Counted from the stretch's first letter, positions 21,617 to 30,844 are shown. The stretch: DNA of 32,850 nucleotides from Nocardioidaceae bacterium (GCA_030447585.1 JAUJOO010000007.1:135826-168675); one strand, 5' to 3'. Notes: generated by a model not told the origin, from the sequence alone. A program made the numbers and translations.

Positions 21617-21706
21617 GCCTCAGAGCTGGCCTCAGAGGTCACCGAGGAGCATGCCTCAGAGCTCACCGAGGCCTCGCCTCAGAGCTTGCCTCAGAGCTCA
21701 CCGAGG
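21617..21706. repeat. Repeats of the 3' end of the VOC gene
   Basis: The 19-base unit GCCTCAGAGCTCACCGAGG, which spans the last codons and stop of the VOC gene, occurs at 21688-21706 and again exactly at 21653-21671. One-mismatch copy: 21629-21647. Shorter GCCTCAGAGCT pieces are at 21617-21627 and 21676-21686. Each full copy carries the sense-strand stop TGA. The stretch from 21505 to 21616 shows only the deaminase promoter. Confidence 0.85.
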
Positions 21707-22047
21707 ATCTCGACTCGGTTACCGTTCGGGTCGGCCACGTGGAAGCGCCGGAAACCGGGGAAGTTCGAGTCCCAGCCCACCTCGATCCCCGCCCGGCTCA
21801 GCCGGCTCGCGACCTCGTCGACGTCATCGACCAAGAAGGCGGGATGAGCTTTCTTGGCCGGCGCAAAGGTGTCTTCTACGCCGACGTGCAGCTCGTATCC
21901 CGCGCCGCGGAACCAGACACCGCCACGCTGGGCGAGCCCTGCAGGTTTGGGGACCTCCACCAGGCCGAGCAGCTCGCCGTAGAACGCCCGCACGGCGGCC
22001 TCGGTTCCGGCGGGGCAGCTGACCTGCACATGGTGCAGCACGGTCAT
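21691..22047 (-). CDS. VOC family (glyoxalase/bleomycin resistance fold) protein
   Basis: A 118-residue single-module vicinal oxygen chelate protein. It begins MTVLHHVQVSCPAG, with the metal-ligand type His at 5-6, and contains VRAFYGELLGLVEVPKPAGL, YELHVGVEDTF, AHPAFLVDDVDE and ends in the usual HVADPNGNRVEILGEL. Family members are lyases, isomerases, dioxygenases or drug-binding proteins; no substrate can be named. ATG 22047 has AAGGGAG 6 bases upstream and overlaps the methyltransferase stop as ATGA, so the two are coupled. Its last codons and stop are copied several times downstream. Confidence 0.87.
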   Translation of the reverse strand: MTVLHHVQVSCPAGTEAAVRAFYGELLGLVEVPKPAGLAQRGGVWFRGAGYELHVGVEDTFAPAKKAHPAFLVDDVDEVASRLSRAGIEVGWDSNFPGFRRFHVADPNGNRVEILGEL

Positions 22048-22883
22048 GCGCTGCTCCCTTTGCAGGGGGGCACTTCCGCGCGCGGGTCTGCCTCGCGGGG
22101 GCCTGCCTCGCGGGAATCTGCCTTGTGGGCGACGACGAAGACCCGCCGAAAGGGCAGCACAACGCCGAACGGCTGGCGTGGGTACGCCGCGCGTAGCAGG
22201 GCCGCGTACTCGCTTTCGAAGATCGGCCGTTGCTCGTCGGACAAAGCCTCGAGCACCGGTCTGGCTCCGGTACCGGAGATCCACCGAAAGACAGGGTCTG
22301 GCCCGGTGAGCACATGCAGGTACGTCGTCTCCCACGCGTCCACCCGGCAGCCGAGCCCGCTCAGATCCGCCAGGTACGTCGCCGCGTCGAAAGCGGCGGG
22401 CCGCTCCACGCCGGCGGTAGCGGCCGCAAATCGCGGGTCGGCCGCAAGCTGCGCCAGCAGGCGATGACTCGGCTCCTGGAAGTTCCCAGGCACCTGGAAG
22501 GCCAGCCATCCACCCGGTCGGAGCGCGTCGCAGAATCGACCGAACAGCCCGCGATGACCGGGGATCCACTGCAAGGTCGCGTTCGAGACGATCACGTCGA
22601 CGAGCTCGTCTGGCTGCCAGGAGGTTGCGTCTCCCAGCTCGAATGTCACGTTGTCGGACGCGTGCCGCTGCGCCGCCTCGACCATCTGCGGCGACGAGTC
22701 GATCCCCGTGATGTGCGCGCTTGGCCACCGGGCGCCAAGTGCTGCAGTGAGCTGCCCCGGCCCACAGCCCAGGTCGACCACCGTGCGAGGGTCATCAGCC
22801 GCTACCTGTGCGGTCAGGTCGAAGAAGGGGCGCCCACGCTCGTCTGCGTAGGCCAGGTAGGTGTCGGGGTCCCAGGTCGCCAT
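22044..22883 (-). CDS. tam: Trans-aconitate 2-methyltransferase-like SAM methyltransferase
   Basis: A 279-residue class I SAM-dependent methyltransferase. MATWDPDTYLAYADERGRPF opens the protein as in Tam enzymes. The SAM motif VVDLGCGPGQLTAALGARWP, then ITGIDSSPQMVEAAQ and IVSNATLQWIPGH follow, and PGGWLAFQVPGNFQEPSH is in the middle. Tam methylates trans-aconitate, an inhibitor of aconitase. The last 20 residues are a repeated low-complexity tail (ADSRE-AGPRE-ADPRA) not needed for the fold. ATG 22883 has AGGAAGG upstream. It has its own promoter with a TamR-like operator directly after the kinase gene and is coupled to the VOC gene. Confidence 0.88.
   Translation of the reverse strand: MATWDPDTYLAYADERGRPFFDLTAQVAADDPRTVVDLGCGPGQLTAALGARWPSAHITGIDSSPQMVEAAQRHASDNVTFELGDATSWQPDELVDVIVSNATLQWIPGHRGLFGRFCDALRPGGWLAFQVPGNFQEPSHRLLAQLAADPRFAAATAGVERPAAFDAATYLADLSGLGCRVDAWETTYLHVLTGPDPVFRWISGTGARPVLEALSDEQRPIFESEYAALLRAAYPRQPFGVVLPFRRVFVVAHKADSREAGPREADPRAEVPPCKGSSA
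22079..22123. repeat. Three 15-bp tandem repeats at the 3' end of tam
   Basis: Units at 22079-22093, 22094-22108 and 22109-22123 share the CGCGGG core and the CTGCCT end. They encode a 5-residue repeat in the C-terminal tail of the methyltransferase. Confidence 0.75.
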
Positions 22884-22920
22884 GGCACCGCCCTTCCTCT
22901 CAGTCTCGTGACTGTTGAAC

Positions 22921-22952
22921 ACTCTCTCGGAAAATATCTCGATGTCAAGATA
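22921..22952 (-). promoter_or_regulatory. tam promoter with TamR-like operator
   Basis: TATCTCGATGTCAAGATA (22935-22952) is an imperfect 18-bp palindrome. Read on the minus strand it contains TTGACA (22943-22948), which with GAGAGT (22921-22926) 16 bp away can serve as a -35/-10 pair. A closely matching site lies before the MarR gene at 23525-23542, so one regulator probably binds both. Confidence 0.65.
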
Positions 22953-22953
22953 C

Positions 22954-23478
22954 TTACGTCGCGAAGCACGCAGCCAACCAGACGATGACCGCGTCGACAT
23001 CCACCGGTCCCGTGGTGTCTACCTGCAGTGCCGGCCCGATCCCCAGCGGTCGCAGCAGCCCCGCCGCACTGATGATGCGCTGCAGGACGTCAGCGTCAGG
23101 AGCGCGATGCGGAGCCGCCCGAGGCCGCCCAGCGAATCTGTGGGCCGCGATCTCTCCGCTGACGATGCACTGCACCTCCGCACAGTGGGCGATGCCCGCG
23201 GACTCGAGATGGCGCCGTACGACGTCGACATCCCTCGTCGGGTCGACCCAGACGTCGACGACGCCGCCGGTGGGAGAGCTTCGCAGCAATGCCGCGATCA
23301 ACTCCAGCGACACCTGCCGCAGCAGGGCACGGTCATCGACACCGAGTCGCTCGAACAATGACTCCTTCACCGTGTCAAGGCAGAACAGCGGCGTCTGGAG
23401 GCGCTCGGCGAGCTGGGTCGCCAGTGTGGTCTTGCCCGAGCCCGGCAGCCCGGTCACCACCACGATCGACTGGTCCAT
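22954..23478 (-). CDS. Small P-loop kinase / AAA-type NTPase of unknown substrate
   Basis: A 174-residue protein opening MDQSIVVVTGLPGSGKTTLA; the Walker A motif GLPGSGKT is at residues 10-17. LFCLDTVKESLFERLG then fits the substrate-binding part of small nucleoside, gluconate or zeta-toxin-like kinases. GGVVDVWVDPTRDVDVVRRH and VQCIVSGEIAAHRFAGRPR follow, the latter with basic residues of a lid. The substrate is unknown. A zeta toxin is possible in fold, but no antitoxin gene is adjacent. ATG 23478 has a strong AAAGGAGG site. It is divergent from the MarR gene across an operator and upstream of tam, so it probably belongs to the same regulon. Confidence 0.82.
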   Translation of the reverse strand: MDQSIVVVTGLPGSGKTTLATQLAERLQTPLFCLDTVKESLFERLGVDDRALLRQVSLELIAALLRSSPTGGVVDVWVDPTRDVDVVRRHLESAGIAHCAEVQCIVSGEIAAHRFAGRPRAAPHRAPDADVLQRIISAAGLLRPLGIGPALQVDTTGPVDVDAVIVWLAACFAT

Positions 23479-23524
23479 CGCCTCCTTTCCGCCGCCACCT
23501 GCAGTATCGCGGAGCCACGAGGAG

Positions 23525-23557
23525 TATCTCCATGTCGAGAGTCTTGACGAGTAGGCT
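23525..23557 (+). promoter_or_regulatory. MarR/kinase intergenic operator and leaderless marR -10
   Basis: TATCTCCATGTCGAGAGT (23525-23542) matches the tam operator at 14 of 18 positions. TAGGCT at 23552-23557 is a TANNNT box 7 nt before the MarR ATG, so the operator covers the -35 region. The kinase gene reads away on the other strand, so the site can control both directions. Confidence 0.65.
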
Positions 23558-23564
23558 GCGGGCC

Positions 23565-24075
23565 ATGCGCTCAGCCATACACTCGGGCGACGACGAGGTC
23601 GATCGGCTCGTCGGGGCCTGGCAGCGGGAAAGACCCGATCTGGACGTCGCGCCGATGCACGTGCTCAGCAGGGTCACCCGGCTCGCCCGCCACCTCGACC
23701 TGGCCCGAAGAGACGCCTTCGCAGCCCACGGACTCGAGACCTGGGAGTTCGACGTACTCTCCGCGCTTCGCCGCGCCGGTCACCCGTACGAGCTCTCCCC
23801 GGACGGCTGCTGCGCGAGACGATGGTCACCAGCGGCACGATGACCAACCGGGTCGACCGGCTCACGACGAAGGGCCTCGTCGAACGTCTGCCCGACCGCG
23901 TCGACCGGCGGGGGTCCTGGTCCGGCTGACGCCCGACGGTCGCTCCCGTGTCGATGCTGCCCTGGCCGGGCTCCTGGAGCATGAGCGGCTGCTACTGCGC
24001 GACCTCTCGAGCGACGACCGGACGACGCTCGGGAACCTGCTGCGAACCATCGTCGCGCCGTTCGACGCCCGCTAG
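23565..24075 (+). pseudogene. tamR: MarR family regulator (TamR-like), two frameshifts
   Basis: A MarR-type winged-helix repressor of about 170 residues if repaired. Frame 1 gives DRLVGAWQRERPDLDVAPMH, LSRVTRLARHLDLARRDAFA and LETWEFDVLSALRRAGHPYE. After a lost G near 23801 the next frame gives LRETMVTSGTMTNRVDRLTT and LVERLPDRVDRRG. After a second lost G in the run at 23910-23914 the last frame gives LVRLTPDGRSRVDAALAGLL. These are the recognition helix and wing of MarR. Divergence from a Tam operon with shared operators matches TamR of Streptomyces, which responds to trans-aconitate and related acids. ATG 23565 has no ribosome site and is probably leaderless. Error or true decay cannot be told apart here. 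Confidence 0.8.
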
Positions 24076-24582
24076 ACGCTGCCCGTTCCACGCGTCCTCC
24101 CACGCGAAAGCCGCCGCCACCTGTTCCGAATCCAAGACGGCCGGCCCGAAGACGGCCGGCAGGAAGCGCTGGACAAAGCTCGACCGGGGGAGGTCCTCGG
24201 GTGAGAAGAACCGAAGTTCCAAGGACTCGCCGTCGAGACATCCGAGCTCGCCTCCGACGACCGTGCACTCGAACACGGTGACGACGGCCTGGGCCACGTC
24301 GCCGTTCGGGTATGTGGTGATGGGATGCGTCTCCACGCTGAGCAGGCGCACCGGGCGGACCACGAGCCCGGTCTCCTCGAAGACCTCACGAGCGCACGCC
24401 TGAGCAGGTTGTTCGCCCGGGTCGAGATCCCCACCCGGCACCGACCACAGGCCGTTGTCCGAACGCCGCTGGAGCAGGATGCGACCCGCGTCGTCACGCA
24501 CGATCCCCGCGGCGCAGGGCAGCATCACCAGATCGTGCCCCACCTTCACGCGAAGCCCGGCCAGGTAGTCGCTGATCGGCAT
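23992..24582 (-). CDS. NUDIX hydrolase
   Basis: A 196-residue protein with a full NUDIX box at residues 51-72 (GX5EX7REVFEETGL, from GGDLDPGEQ to EETG). MLPCAAGIVRDDAGRILLQR precedes it in the usual way. Such enzymes cleave nucleoside diphosphates linked to another group; the substrate is not readable. A PAVFGPAVLD repeat comes from a 12-bp duplication with 15-bp period (24134-24160). ATG 24582 has no ribosome site but a TACGCT box 6 bases before it. The last 28 codons overlap the 3' end of the MarR gene on the other strand; the natural end may be nearer WEDAWNGQR, so a lost stop is possible. Confidence 0.85.
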   Translation of the reverse strand: MPISDYLAGLRVKVGHDLVMLPCAAGIVRDDAGRILLQRRSDNGLWSVPGGDLDPGEQPAQACAREVFEETGLVVRPVRLLSVETHPITTYPNGDVAQAVVTVFECTVVGGELGCLDGESLELRFFSPEDLPRSSFVQRFLPAVFGPAVLDSEQVAAAFAWEDAWNGQRLAGVERRDDGSQQVPERRPVVAREVAQ

Positions 24583-24588
24583 TGGCTG

Positions 24589-24594
24589 AGCGTA
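24589..24594 (-). promoter_or_regulatory. -10 box of leaderless NUDIX gene
   Basis: TACGCT fits TANNNT and lies exactly 6 nt (CAGCCA) before the ATG. There is no Shine-Dalgarno sequence. Confidence 0.5.
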
Positions 24595-24611
24595 CGCCGT
24601 GGGCGGCCGCC

Positions 24612-26506
24612 TCAGCCAGAGGAGCGCTCGGCAGTGTCGAGCCACGCCATTTCGAGGGCATCACGGTCGGCCTCCAGCTCCCGAAGCCGCGTATCGAGGG
24701 CGGCGAGCCGCTCGTAGTCGCTGCTGTGCTCCGCCATCTCGGCGTGGAGGGCGTCGATCCTGCTGCCCAGCTTGGCCAACTGTCGGTCCAGCTTGGCGAG
24801 CTCCTTCCCGCTGCCCGCTTGGCCGTGGGGTCGGTCCCAGCCGGCAGCTGAGCAGGCGCAGTCGACTCGGCATCGTGGCCGCTGCCCCGGGGAATGTCCC
24901 GTGGCATCTACCGCGCCCAGGGCGTCGTACGACGACCTCTGGATCCTTGCTGGCCCTCTCGCTGGCGTTCTCGCTGGGCGGCCAGCCGGCCAGCTCGTCT
25001 GGCCAAGTACTGGTCGACCCCGCCCGGCAGCATGACAAGCCGCCCGTCGCCAAGCAGTGCCCACACCGTGTCGCAGACTCGCTCGAGGAAGTAACGGTCG
25101 TGGGACACCACCACCAAGGTGCCCGGCCAGCAGTCGAGGAAGTCCTCCACCACGTTGAGCGTCTCGATGTCGAGGTCGTTCGTCGGCTCGTCCAGCAGCA
25201 ACACGTTCGGCTCGTCCAGCAACAGCCGCAGCAGCTGCAGCCGGCGGCGCTCTCCGCCGGACAGGTCACCGACCCTGGCTGTCAGCCGGTCACCGGTGAA
25301 ACCGAAGCGTTCGAGCATCGACGACGCGGTCACGTCCCGTCCGTTGACTGAGGCGACCCGCCGGATCTCCTCCACCGAGTCGAGCACTCGCTTGCGGGGG
25401 TCGAGGTTGTCGAGAGCCTGGGTCAGATGCGCGAGCCGCACGGTCCGACCGGTGCGGAGACGACCCGCCTGCGGGACGACGTCACCGCTCAGCACTGAGA
25501 GGACGGAGGTCTTGCCGGCCCCGTTGGCTCCGATCAGGCCAATCCGGTCACCCGGCCCGATCCGCCAGGTGATGCGGTCCACGAGGTCGCGTCCGCCTCT
25601 GTTGACGGTGACGTCCTCGAGGTCCAGGACGTCCTTGCCGAGCCGGGCAGCCGCGAACGCCTGCAGCTGCACCACGTCACGGGGCGGCGGCTCATTGGCG
25701 ATGAGGTCAGCTGCCGCGTCCAGCCGGAACCGCGGCTTGGAGGTACGAGCCGGGGCACCCCGCCGCAGCCAGGCCAGCTCCTTGCGCATGAGGTTCTGGC
25801 GGCGTGACTCCGCGGCGGCGGACTGTCGCGTCCGTTCCGCCCTGGCTAGGACGAACGCGGCATACCCGCCGGCGTAGCTGTCCACCTGCGCGTCGTGGAC
25901 CTCCCAGGTGGTCGTGCACACGGCGTCCAGGAACCAACGGTCGTGGGTGACGACGACGAACGTGAGGTCGCGCGAGACGAGGTGGCGGGCCAGCCAGTCG
26001 ACCGCCTCGATGTCGAGATGGTTCGTCGGCTCGTCGAGGAGCAGCAGATCGAGGTCACCCATAAGCAGGGCCGCCAGTGCCACCCGTCGGCGTTCTCCAC
26101 CGGAGAGCCCGTCGACGCGGCGACCCAGGTCAAGATCGCCTACCAGGCTGGCGACGACGTCTCGCGCACGAGGATCTGCCGCCCACTCGTGGGCCGCCAG
26201 GCCACCGAGCACGACAGCGCCCACGGTCGCTCCCGGATCCACCAGGTCGTGTTGGCCGAGCATTCCCCAGCGCAGATCCCGGGTCTGCGTCACGCGCCCG
26301 GCGTCTACCGGCTCCAACCCCGCAATGACTTTGAGCAGTGTGGTCTTGCCGTCCCGTTACGCCCGACGACGCCGAACGACGCCGATGCACTCCCAGGCTC
26401 GCCTGCGCTGCACTCCCAGGCTCACCTGGGAGAGGAGCGTGGCCGTGGCGCCGTACGCCTTCGACACCTTCTCGAGGTTCACGAGGTTCGGTGCGGGCGT
26501 GGCCAT
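24612..26506 (-). pseudogene. ABC-F family ATPase, disrupted at several points
   Basis: About 600 residues if repaired, with two ABC ATPase domains and a C-terminal coiled coil (KELAKLDRQLAKLGSRIDAL). Such proteins act on ribosomes, some giving antibiotic resistance. The N-terminus is MATPAPNLVNLEKVSKAYGA, LLSQVSLGV. NBD1 has LSGGERRRVALAALLMGDLD and LLLDEPTNHLDIEAVDWLA. NBD2 has GANGAGKTSVLS, LSGGERRRLQLLRLLLDEPN and LLLDEPTNDLDIETLN. Lesions: a 10-bp tandem duplication (26366-26385), a lost base near 26350 that ruins the first P-loop, a stop at 26357-26359, a stop at 24908, and a lost base near 24807-24809 before the coiled coil. Most of the middle is open. ATG 26506 is the family start. 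Confidence 0.85.
26366..26423. repeat. Microduplications in the ABC-F first P-loop region
   Basis: ACGACGCCGA is duplicated exactly and in tandem (26366-26375, 26376-26385). TGCACTCCCAGGCTC occurs at 26386-26400 and again at 26409-26423. Both fall where the first Walker A region should be read. Confidence 0.88.
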
Positions 26507-26550
26507 GGTGGCTCCACGATCTCACGTCCAGGGAACAGCCAGGCCCCGAG

Positions 26551-27456
26551 TCACGTCACTATCCGGGCGCCTGGCACCGGTCCGGTGGCGCGGTGGACGG
26601 TTCGGCACATGCCAGAGCTGGCGAGTGCGACGGCGATGTCGACCGCGTGGTCCTCGTCCGAGGCCAAGAAGAGGCAGGTCGGACCGGAGCCGGAGACCAG
26701 CGAGCCCAGCGCCGCGAACTCCTCGCCCAGCTCCAGGGTGCGCCGCAACGCCGGCCGCATGCGCAACGTGGCCGCCTGAAGGTCGTTGTGCAGAGCCTTC
26801 CCGACGGCATAAGGATCACCGCTTCGCAGGGCGGCCATGAGATCGTCCGGTACCGCCGGGGCCGGGGGCAGGTCTAGGCCCCTCAGCCGGTCGAGCTCCG
26901 CGTACACCTCCCCTGTCGAGAGGCCGGTGTCGGCGTACGCCAGCACCCATTCGTATCTGCCCCGTGCCAGCACCGGCGAGATCGTCTCACCACGCCCGGT
27001 GCCCACTGCCAGCCCTCCGGTGAGACAGAACGGCACGTCGCTGCCGAGCTGCGTTGCCAGGTCGCTGAGCTCCTGGCGTGACGCACCCGTGCCCCACAAC
27101 GCGTCGCAGGCGACGAGCGCGCCCGCTGCGTCCGTGCTGCCGCCGGCCAGGCCGCCCGCCACCGCGATCGTCTTGTGGATGCTGAGGTTCACCCCGTCGG
27201 CAACGCCGTACGCCGCCGCGAGCAGCCGGGCGGCGCGCACAGCGAGGTTCGACTCGTCGAGGGGCAGCTCGTCTGCTCCCTCGCCGGTGAGCTTGAGCTC
27301 GTAGCTGCCGGGCTCCGCCTCTCGGGCCTTGATCTCGTCGTACAGCGAGATCGCCTGGTAGACGGTCGCCACCGGGTGGTGCCCGTCGGCGCCAGGGGCT
27401 CCGATGCTGAGCCCGATGTTGATCTTGGCAGGGGCCCGGACGGTCACCGTTGTCAC
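26551..27456 (-). CDS. ispE: 4-diphosphocytidyl-2-C-methyl-D-erythritol kinase
   Basis: A 301-residue GHMP kinase of the non-mevalonate (MEP) isoprenoid pathway. It phosphorylates CDP-methylerythritol on the 2-hydroxyl. VRAPAKINIGLSIG is the N-terminal motif, GGLAGGSTDAAGAL (101-114) the ATP-binding glycine loop, and SLVSGSGPTCLFLA the C-terminal motif. The length is typical. GTG 27456 has no ribosome site, and a TAGCCT box lies 6 bases before it. It follows rsmA by 20 bases, so both read-through and its own leaderless transcript are possible. ABC-F follows 44 bases downstream. Confidence 0.94.
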   Translation of the reverse strand: MTTVTVRAPAKINIGLSIGAPGADGHHPVATVYQAISLYDEIKAREAEPGSYELKLTGEGADELPLDESNLAVRAARLLAAAYGVADGVNLSIHKTIAVAGGLAGGSTDAAGALVACDALWGTGASRQELSDLATQLGSDVPFCLTGGLAVGTGRGETISPVLARGRYEWVLAYADTGLSTGEVYAELDRLRGLDLPPAPAVPDDLMAALRSGDPYAVGKALHNDLQAATLRMRPALRRTLELGEEFAALGSLVSGSGPTCLFLASDEDHAVDIAVALASSGMCRTVHRATGPVPGARIVT

Positions 27457-27462
27457 GCGACA

Positions 27463-27468
27463 AGGCTA
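27463..27468 (-). promoter_or_regulatory. -10 box of leaderless ispE
   Basis: TAGCCT fits TANNNT and lies exactly 6 nt (TGTCGC) before the GTG start of ispE. No Shine-Dalgarno sequence is present. The box sits between the rsmA stop and ispE, so it would be an internal operon promoter. Confidence 0.5.
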
Positions 27469-27476
27469 CGGCTGGG

Positions 27477-28367
27477 CTACGTGGCTGGGCTACGGAGCGG
27501 GCTGATGACGCCGGCGATTCGCGCGAAGTCCGTGACATCCAGCGACTCCCCACGACGAGTCGGGTCCACGCCGGCGGTTACCAGGGCTGCTTCGGCAGCG
27601 GCGGTGGAGCCGGTCAAGCCCGCCAGCGCCGAACGCAGCATCTTGCGGCGCTGACCGAACGCCGCGTCGACGACGGCGAACACCTGCTGGCGGGTGGCGG
27701 TTGTCTCGGGTGGAATACGCCTCCGCATCGCCACCAGGCCGGAGTCGACGTTGGGGGTGGGCCAGAAGACGGTACGGCCCACCAGCCCGGCGCGACGCAC
27801 GTCGGCGTACCACGCAGCCTTCACGCTCGGTGCTCCGTATGCCTTCGAACCAGGAACCGCAGCCAGCCGGTCCGCCACCTCGAGCTGCACCATCACCAGT
27901 ACCCGCTCGAGCGAGGGCATCTCGGCCAGCAGGGTGAGCAGGACAGGCACGGCCACGTTGTAGGGCAGGTTGGCCACCAAGGCGGTGGGCTCGGGCCTCG
28001 GTAAGCCGCTCAACCGCAGCGCGTCGGCCTGGACGACCTGCAGACGGCTGGCCTGCTTCGGCGCGAACTCAGACACGGTGGTCGGCAGCGCGCCTGCCAG
28101 CACCGGGTCGATCTCCACGGCCGTCACCTCGTGGCCTCGCTCGAGGAGGGCGAGAGTCAAGGAACCGAGCCCAGGCCCTACTTCGAGTACGACGTCGTCG
28201 CAGGCGAGCTTCGCCGCGCGCACGATGCGGCGCACCGTGTTGGCGTCGATGACGAAGTTCTGGCCACGCTGCTTGACGGGCCGGACGCCGTAGCGGTCCG
28301 CGAGCGAACGCACATCCGCCGGTCCGAGAAGCTTCGGACCCGCGGATGCAGATGAGTCTGAGCCCAC
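27477..28367 (-). CDS. rsmA: 16S rRNA dimethyladenosine transferase RsmA (KsgA)
   Basis: A 296-residue methyltransferase that dimethylates two adjacent adenines in the 3' hairpin of 16S r[23 protein letters not shown] is the family start motif, [20 protein letters not shown] binds SAM, and NLPYN (133-137) is the catalytic motif. The C-terminal helical domain is present ([10 protein letters not shown]). GTG 28367 gives a short lead before LLGPADVR and fits homologues. GTG 28418 is an alternative with GAGG upstream. It sits between rpfB and ispE as in other actinobacteria. Confidence 0.94.
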   Translation of the reverse strand: MGSDSSASAGPKLLGPADVRSLADRYGVRPVKQRGQNFVIDANTVRRIVRAAKLACDDVVLEVGPGLGSLTLALLERGHEVTAVEIDPVLAGALPTTVSEFAPKQASRLQVVQADALRLSGLPRPEPTALVANLPYNVAVPVLLTLLAEMPSLERVLVMVQLEVADRLAAVPGSKAYGAPSVKAAWYADVRRAGLVGRTVFWPTPNVDSGLVAMRRRIPPETTATRQQVFAVVDAAFGQRRKMLRSALAGLTGSTAAAEAALVTAGVDPTRRGESLDVTDFARIAGVISPLRSPAT

Positions 28368-28469
28368 GTGCCCGGTGATATCACACGCGGCGCGGTTGCG
28401 TCGGCGCAGTTGCGCCACCGCTCTTGCCTCAGCCGCTGCTTGGCCGGCGCAGCTGAGCCAGAAGCTGCC

Positions 28470-29735
<1,266 letters not shown>

Positions 29736-29913
29736 CTACTCCGAGTCAGGCGACCCCATTTGTGGGGGTTAGGTGCGTTCCTGCTGCCGGCCAACCCGCT
29801 CGACCCTGCCAGAAGAGATAGCACCGCGCAACGCGAGCCAGACGGCTCAGGCGGGGCAGTGACCCGAATCACCCGGTGCGGTTACGCAGCGCACGTCACG
29901 TGCGAGCCAGCGG

Positions 29914-30834
29914 TCACACCAGCACCTTTCCCTTGCTCCACGGCCCGCCGAATGCCGCGTCGGTGTTGGCGTCGATCGCGCGGCAGAGCGTGTCCAGGTC
30001 GACCCTGCGCACCTCGGCCATGGCGCGCACGGTCAGCGGGACCAGGTACGACGCGTTCGGCCGTCCGCGGTAGGGCATCGGCGTAAGGAACGGAGCGTCG
30101 GTCTCCACGAGGATTCGGTCCAAAGGTGTGACGGCAAGCGCGTCGCGCAGGTGCGGGGCGTTCTTGAACGTGACGGTTCCCGCGAACGACAGATAGGCGC
30201 CACGGTCGAGGCAGCGCCGAGCGAAATCCGCATCGCCGGAGAAGCAGTGCAGGACCGTCCGCTGAGGAACGCCGTGCTCGTCGAGCATGGCGAGTACGTC
30301 GTCGTGAGCGTCTCGGTCGTGAATGACGAGCGCTTTGCGGTGAGTGAGGGCTAGCCGGATATGAGCGGCGAACGACTCCCTTTGCGCGGCAACACCGTCG
30401 GGGCCGGTGCGGTAGTAGTCGAGCCCGGTCTCACCGACGGCACGGACCCGCGGCGACGACACGACCAGCCTCTCGATCTCGGCGATGGCCTCGTCGAGGC
30501 GGCCGACGGCGTCGAGTCGCGGGGCCTCGTTCGGGTGGATCGCCACTGCCGCGACGATCGCGTCGTACGTCGTCGCCGTCTCGACGGCCCACGCAGCGCC
30601 GGGCAGGTCGCAGCCGATCTGCACGATGCGCGGTACGCCGACGCCGGCAGCCAGCTCGAGCGCCTCAGCGGGGTGGAGCCAGCCGCTGCCGTCCACCGTG
30701 TCGCCGCCTCCGATGTCGAGGTGGCAGTGGTTGTCCACCACCGGTGAGGGCAGCGGCTCCGGCAGCGGCGGACGGGGGGCGTCACGTGTGCCACCGAACT
30801 GCTCGTTCACCCGCGACCGGGTGGGCTCACTCAT
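29914..30834 (-). CDS. tatD: TatD family metal-dependent DNase
   Basis: A 306-residue amidohydrolase-fold nuclease. VVDNHCHLDIGG carries the first HxH metal site. VRAVGETGLDYYR, ALVIHDRDAHDD, VLHCFSGDADFA and ILVETDAPFLTPMPYRG carry the others. TatD proteins have 3'-5' exonuclease or DNA repair activity. ATG 30834 is chosen; the N-terminal 25 residues before the barrel are Pro-rich. It follows metG by 10 bases and precedes rpfB, the common actinobacterial order metG-tatD-rpfB-rsmA-ispE. Confidence 0.93.
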   Translation of the reverse strand: MSEPTRSRVNEQFGGTRDAPRPPLPEPLPSPVVDNHCHLDIGGGDTVDGSGWLHPAEALELAAGVGVPRIVQIGCDLPGAAWAVETATTYDAIVAAVAIHPNEAPRLDAVGRLDEAIAEIERLVVSSPRVRAVGETGLDYYRTGPDGVAAQRESFAAHIRLALTHRKALVIHDRDAHDDVLAMLDEHGVPQRTVLHCFSGDADFARRCLDRGAYLSFAGTVTFKNAPHLRDALAVTPLDRILVETDAPFLTPMPYRGRPNASYLVPLTVRAMAEVRRVDLDTLCRAIDANTDAAFGGPWSKGKVLV

Positions 30835-30844
30835 GAACGTTCGG

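Noticed and set aside
21617-21706. Repeat array as a CRISPR
   Set aside because: Units are of uneven length, spacers are absent or made of the same repeat, and the units derive from the end of the VOC gene.
22954-23478. P-loop protein as a zeta toxin of a toxin-antitoxin pair
   Set aside because: No small antitoxin gene is adjacent, and the operator-linked context points to the tam regulon.
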